A stretch of 64,000 bases of DNA. Origin: JBHJHP01 sp042219855. GTDB taxonomy: Bacteria > Bacteroidota > Bacteroidia > Bacteroidales > UBA5342. The translations under genes were made by a program, and so were the position numbers. The first letter of the stretch is position 1, and each line of letters opens with the position of its first letter. The stretch lies in contig NZ_JBHJHP010000003.1 in the NCBI RefSeq assembly GCF_042219855.1, positions 496,001-560,000 on the forward strand. The letters are read 5' to 3'. The notes below the pieces were generated by a model. The model had not been told where the DNA came from. It searched no databases and worked only from the letters and a program-made list of their open reading frames with translations. Positions 60,076 through 64,000 of this stretch are shown here, piece after piece.

Positions 60076-63000
60076 AGAACGACAAAATAGATATTTGGTC
60101 ACACTTCTGGTATTGAGTGCTGTATTCATTATTGCAGGACTTTTATCCGAAAATATTTATTTGTCACCACCCGATAAAACTGAAGTTAAGAATAAAATAG
60201 AAGTTCATATTCAGCAGAAACAAACAGAACTGAAAGAACTCCTCAATTCCTATCGTCTCGAACTGGCTTCAGATTCTTTTTATACAGACCATTTCGGCAC
60301 TTTATTGCACCAGTCCAATAAAGGGTTTTACATGTTTGGATTTCAGAACGGATCAATGAAATTCTGGAACTCAAATAAGATAATAATTGATACCACAGAA
60401 ATAGATAAACTTTCAAACACAGTTGTTGAATTCCCTAACAGCTACTGCATCTGGGATAGTATATCCGTGGGTGATAAGTCCCTCTTTGGCTTTTATCCTA
60501 TTGAGTTTATCTACCGTATTGAAAACAGGTTTATTAAAAGTTATTTTCAGCCGGAGCTGGAAATTCCCGAACATTCGGTAATTTATTTAACAAATCTGGG
60601 TAAAACATCGAGTATCAGAGGTGTGGACAATCAGATTCTCTGTTATCTTGATATTGGTCCGGTTAAAACCAGGGGAAGCTTTTTTAAGATTACAGGTCTT
60701 TCATCTTTTCTCTTGTTTCTTCTGCTTACATGGGGAGCGTTTCTATTGTATATTGCCAACGTTGGAAGTCACATAAAGAAGAATCTTCTGATCTTACTTT
60801 CTTTCGGCATCATATTCCTTATTGTCGCTTTCGTTGGAGGTATGGAGTATCCGGTTTTACTTAATTATGCTCAGCTTTTTGCACCTTCGGTGTTTGCAAT
60901 GCCCGGACTGTTTAAAAATCTCGGGCTGATACTTGTATTTGGATTGCTGTGGATTTTATCCTCTCTACTTTTTAAGGAAAAGTTTTCGTTCGGGAAACCG
61001 GGTCACATAAAGAACATTTTATTCTCTGTTGTAATGGGAGTAGTGTTTGTAGAGATAATCCGGTTATATGTAAACGTAATAGAACATTCAGTTATTAATT
61101 TTCAATTGCAGCTGCTAAAAGAAGTAGATACATATTCTTTACTGGCATATCTCATCTTCATTCTGTTATTCGGCGGTTGGTTTCTCATTGTTGATGCCTT
61201 TTCAAAATTTATCAGCAGGACCACAAATTCCAGTATTTATATTTTTTCATCCCTTGCAGTCATTGCCGGTACGACCGTACTGTTTACTTTTTTAAGAGAT
61301 ATAAACCTTACATTGCCGTCTCTGATGGCCATTGCAATTGCCGGAGCCTCTTATATTATCCGTTGCAGAACAACCGGTGGGTATAATTTTATGAACCGCT
61401 TTGTTATTATTCTGCTCTTCAGTGTGCTTGGCTGGTTGATGTTTTGGCAAACACAGGATGAAACTGACCGTTCAAAAGAAGAGACTTTGCTGGGGAACCT
61501 GGCATCGAGTGTTTTAAAGGAAAGGGATCCGATAACTGAGATAAATCTTGTAAATAAATCAGAAGGTATTTTTAATGACTATTACGTCAAACAGCTGGTC
61601 TCAGGTGAAGATATAAAGGTGGACCAGTTACAGGAGTACCTTAGAAAGTTTTATCTGAATGAATTTTGGCGTAAATATGATATTCAGGTGGTCCTCTGCT
61701 GGCCCGGAACTGATCTGTATGTTGGTGATGATGGCGAAAACAGTGATTGTTACAGCTATTTCAACGGCATGGTAAATGAAATAGGTGAAAAAATTAATCA
61801 GTCTGATGTATATTACCTTGATAATTACAATGGACGGGTTAATTATTTTGTATGGCTCAAATATAATGAAGGAAAGAACAATGAAGTATCACTTTTTATA
61901 GATCTGGAAACAAGGAGTACTTCAAAGGGAATTGGCTATCCTGAACTTTTGTCTGATAATAACATTGATTTGAGCAGTCTTTATGACGATTACTGTTTTG
62001 CACGTTATGTGGATGGAAAACTGGTAAATTATGCGGGCGATTACCAGTACAATACATCCAGTGACTGGGTGGTGAATGATTCGGTAATCCAGGTTTTTAA
62101 CGGTTATATTCACCGGTTTTATAAAACCGGTAATAATGAACTTTTTGTGCTCTCAAAGCCTGTAAGATCCACATTCGATACCTTATTATTCCTGGTATAT
62201 CTGTTTCTTTATCTTTTTATTCTGACTTATGTTTCCATCTTTTTGACGGGATTATTCAATCACCGGACAAAACACAACCGTACGCTTGCTTACCGGATAC
62301 GGCAGAATGTATTGCTTATACTGCTCCTAAGTTTCATGCTGGTTGGAGCCACATCTATTTACTTTAATGTTCGTCAGTATAAAAACAAGCAACTTGAGGT
62401 ATTGCAGGAAAAGAACAGGAGTGTTCTGGTGGCCCTTGATGGTTACCTGGGGCAGGTTACATCCCTGAATAATATTGATCTTAGGGAGTTTACTTCTCTA
62501 TTACAGGAGTTGTCGAATACATTATATATCGATATTAATGTTTACGATACCGATGGAAGACTGGCCGCTACTTCACGCCCTGAGGTTTTTCAACGTGAAA
62601 TTATAAGCCGTAGAATAGAACCTGAATCTTACTATCAGCTTAAATATCTTAAGCGGCCTTTTGTCCTTACCAATGAGTCTCTGGTTGGACTGAATTATTT
62701 ATCGGCATATCAACCCATCAGTAACTGGGAAAATAATTTTCTTGGCTATGTCAATCTGCCGTATTTTGTTAGTTCTGATGAGCTCTCTAATGATGTGAGT
62801 GATTTTATTGTGGTCTTACTAAATATTTACCTCATATTCGTTATTATAGCTGTATTTCTGACCGTATTACTTACCCGGGAAATCACAAGACCATTGCTGC
62901 TGATCCGTGAAAAGCTGGCAGGTTTCAGATTGCGTGGCGCTAATGAAAAAATTGACTATCATGGACGTGATGAAGTCGCACAGCTCGTGGCAGATTATAA

Positions 63001-63724
63001 CCGTTTAGTCGATGAACTGGAAAAAAGTGCTGAACAGTTGGCAACATCTGAGCGTTCTATGGCCTGGAGGCAAATGGCACGGCAGATAGCGCATGAAATA
63101 AAAAATCCGCTGACCCCAATGAAGCTGAGCATTCAGCATCTTCAGAGAGCCAGAACGGAAAATGATGAACGCTTTAGTGAGTTTTTTCAGAAAACAACCA
63201 AAACACTTGTGGAGCAAATAGATAATCTGAGCAGGATTGCATCAGAGTTCTCATCGTTTTCCAAGATGCCGGAATCCAGGCCTGAGGTTGTCGATATTAT
63301 CGAACGTGCCGGGGTTGCTGTGGATCTGTTCGTCGATACTCCAAATGTTAAGGTTTCTCTTAAAAACAGCCGGCAGAGTATCCTGGTTTATGCCGACCGC
63401 GAACAGTTAAAACAGGTGTTTAACAATCTGATTAAAAATGCCATTCAATCTGTGCCTCAGGACCGTAAAGGAATAATTACCGTTAATGTGATCGAAGAGA
63501 ACGGGTTTGCCCGTGTTCAGATAACAGACAACGGTAAGGGAATTCCGGAAGACTCGAGGAGTAAACTGTTTGAACCTAACTTTACCACGAAGTCGAGTGG
63601 TATGGGACTGGGATTGGCAATCACCAAAAACATTGTAGTCAATTCAGGCGGGGAAATCTGGTTCGAAACAGTTGAAAATAAGGGAACAACGTTCTTCTTT
63701 ACTTTACCTCTATTTAAGCGATAA
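60068..63724 (+). CDS. Large membrane sensor histidine kinase (NtrY-like)
   Basis: A 1218-residue inner-membrane kinase. In order: a helix near the N-terminus, a long periplasmic region (about 35-205), about eight helices (about 210-460), a second periplasmic region (about 465-705), a helix (about 708-730), a helix (about 750), an extracellular CHACHE-like sensor part (about 770-910), a last helix, a HAMP domain (about 935-990), the phosphorylated histidine H1009 in ARQIAHEIKNPLTPMKLS, and a HATPase_c domain (NNLIKNAIQS, DNGKGIP, GMGLGLAI). The kinase core is NtrY-like. No response regulator gene is adjacent within the window; one may be elsewhere. The start overlaps the end of rlmH by 8 bp. 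The ATG at 60068 is preferred over ATG 60053. Confidence 0.87.
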   Translation: MSKERQNRYLVTLLVLSAVFIIAGLLSENIYLSPPDKTEVKNKIEVHIQQKQTELKELLNSYRLELASDSFYTDHFGTLLHQSNKGFYMFGFQNGSMKFWNSNKIIIDTTEIDKLSNTVVEFPNSYCIWDSISVGDKSLFGFYPIEFIYRIENRFIKSYFQPELEIPEHSVIYLTNLGKTSSIRGVDNQILCYLDIGPVKTRGSFFKITGLSSFLLFLLLTWGAFLLYIANVGSHIKKNLLILLSFGIIFLIVAFVGGMEYPVLLNYAQLFAPSVFAMPGLFKNLGLILVFGLLWILSSLLFKEKFSFGKPGHIKNILFSVVMGVVFVEIIRLYVNVIEHSVINFQLQLLKEVDTYSLLAYLIFILLFGGWFLIVDAFSKFISRTTNSSIYIFSSLAVIAGTTVLFTFLRDINLTLPSLMAIAIAGASYIIRCRTTGGYNFMNRFVIILLFSVLGWLMFWQTQDETDRSKEETLLGNLASSVLKERDPITEINLVNKSEGIFNDYYVKQLVSGEDIKVDQLQEYLRKFYLNEFWRKYDIQVVLCWPGTDLYVGDDGENSDCYSYFNGMVNEIGEKINQSDVYYLDNYNGRVNYFVWLKYNEGKNNEVSLFIDLETRSTSKGIGYPELLSDNNIDLSSLYDDYCFARYVDGKLVNYAGDYQYNTSSDWVVNDSVIQVFNGYIHRFYKTGNNELFVLSKPVRSTFDTLLFLVYLFLYLFILTYVSIFLTGLFNHRTKHNRTLAYRIRQNVLLILLLSFMLVGATSIYFNVRQYKNKQLEVLQEKNRSVLVALDGYLGQVTSLNNIDLREFTSLLQELSNTLYIDINVYDTDGRLAATSRPEVFQREIISRRIEPESYYQLKYLKRPFVLTNESLVGLNYLSAYQPISNWENNFLGYVNLPYFVSSDELSNDVSDFIVVLLNIYLIFVIIAVFLTVLLTREITRPLLLIREKLAGFRLRGANEKIDYHGRDEVAQLVADYNRLVDELEKSAEQLATSERSMAWRQMARQIAHEIKNPLTPMKLSIQHLQRARTENDERFSEFFQKTTKTLVEQIDNLSRIASEFSSFSKMPESRPEVVDIIERAGVAVDLFVDTPNVKVSLKNSRQSILVYADREQLKQVFNNLIKNAIQSVPQDRKGIITVNVIEENGFARVQITDNGKGIPEDSRSKLFEPNFTTKSSGMGLGLAITKNIVVNSGGEIWFETVENKGTTFFFTLPLFKR

Positions 63725-63725
63725 A

Positions 63726-64000
63726 ATGGTTAAAATAACGGTTTTAAACGATAACACGCCGGGGAGAGGTATGTTATCTGAACACGGTTTGTCATTTCAT
63801 ATCCAGACCAATGACAGGAAAGTTCTGCTGGATGCCGGGCCGGGTGACGTTTTTAAACGAAATGCTGAAAAGCTTGGAATAGATCTGTTTGACTTGGATG
63901 CTGTAGTGCTCAGTCACGGACACTGGGACCATGGGAACGGCCTGCGGTATCTGCCCAGTTTACCCTTGTATACACATCCGGCGGTATTTAAAAAACGCTA
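63726..64000 (+). CDS. MBL-fold metallo-hydrolase (3' end cut off by the window)
   Basis: The first 91 codons of a metallo-beta-lactamase-fold protein. It starts MVKITVLNDNTPGRGMLSEH. The zinc-binding motif is AVVLSHGHWDHGNGLRYL, an HxHxDH type in which the middle part reads SHGHWDHGNG, as in MBL proteins related to the dihydropterin phosphate synthase-like group (PF00753, DUF of the RFA-P-like type). The product is unknown. It begins one base after the stop of the histidine kinase, suggesting one operon. Confidence 0.87.
   Translation, partial: MVKITVLNDNTPGRGMLSEHGLSFHIQTNDRKVLLDAGPGDVFKRNAEKLGIDLFDLDAVVLSHGHWDHGNGLRYLPSLPLYTHPAVFKKR

Overview
The window looks like a chromosomal segment of a member of the Bacteroidota, most likely an anaerobic or facultative member of the Bacteroidales/Marinilabiliales. 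This rests on about 40% GC by eye, Bacteroidota-type promoters (TTTG, about 19 nt, TAnnTTTG) in place of clear Shine-Dalgarno sites, and lineage-typical families (DUF4301, DUF4270, DUF4783, DUF4890-like, DUF5723, DUF4105, a PorE-like OmpA protein, GH97, a stand-alone GT5 N-terminal domain before DUF4270 and glmS). KorABCD, Hcp with an HcpR-like regulator, and several ferredoxins suggest anaerobic metabolism. A lysine 2,3-aminomutase/beta-lysine acetyltransferase pair suggests that the cell makes the osmolyte N-epsilon-acetyl-beta-lysine. No rRNA, tRNA, CRISPR array, prophage or complete insertion sequence was seen.

Layout. 0-8.2 kb: a cut-off XRE-cupin regulator, a class IV aminotransferase, a TPR lipid-free secreted protein, a CLC anion transporter with CBS domains, a Spy/DUF4890-like periplasmic protein, a HAD phosphatase, a YhcC-type radical SAM protein, DUF4301 and a thioesterase. 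8.2-11 kb: korDABC on the minus strand. 11.3-18.9 kb: an AGCS symporter with a large insertion, then a three-gene envelope operon (PorE-like OmpA protein, lipoprotein, DUF5723). 18.9-26.3 kb: DUF4105-lipA, a LOG-like protein, xseB, dnaA, and an alpha-glucan phosphorylase. 26.3-29.1 kb: a small PD-(D/E)xK-like protein with ablA-ablB. 29.1-32.6 kb: hcpR, divergent from a ferredoxin-like gene and hcp, with a perfect palindromic operator between them. 32.6-36.4 kb: a four-gene minus-strand operon of a catalytically dead GH16-like protein, a sugar-phosphate isomerase, a PfkB kinase and a nucleotidyltransferase. 36.5-42.4 kb: menE, the GT5 N-terminal protein, DUF4270 and glmS. 42.4-45.6 kb: an arsenic operon run by an ArsR-thioredoxin fusion, with its operator and promoter readable. 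45.7-52.6 kb: a large TlpA-like protein, an Lgt-like/beta-barrel fusion, a CorC-like protein, DUF6155 and a pRiA4b ORF-3 protein. 52.7-52.9 kb: a 221-bp nested inverted repeat. 53-64 kb: a sodium:solute symporter, panB, an RluA-type synthase, GH97, nadC, DUF4783, rlmH, a 1.2-kresidue NtrY-like histidine kinase, and the start of an MBL-fold hydrolase.

Most of the window is ordinary housekeeping DNA. The parts most likely to hold undescribed biology are the GH16-like/isomerase/kinase/nucleotidyltransferase operon, the Lgt-like membrane domain fused to a predicted beta-barrel, the ArsR-thioredoxin fusion, and the nested inverted repeat. Many starts given here are shorter than the longest open frame, because the longer frame begins at TTG/GTG or inside a recognisable -7 element.
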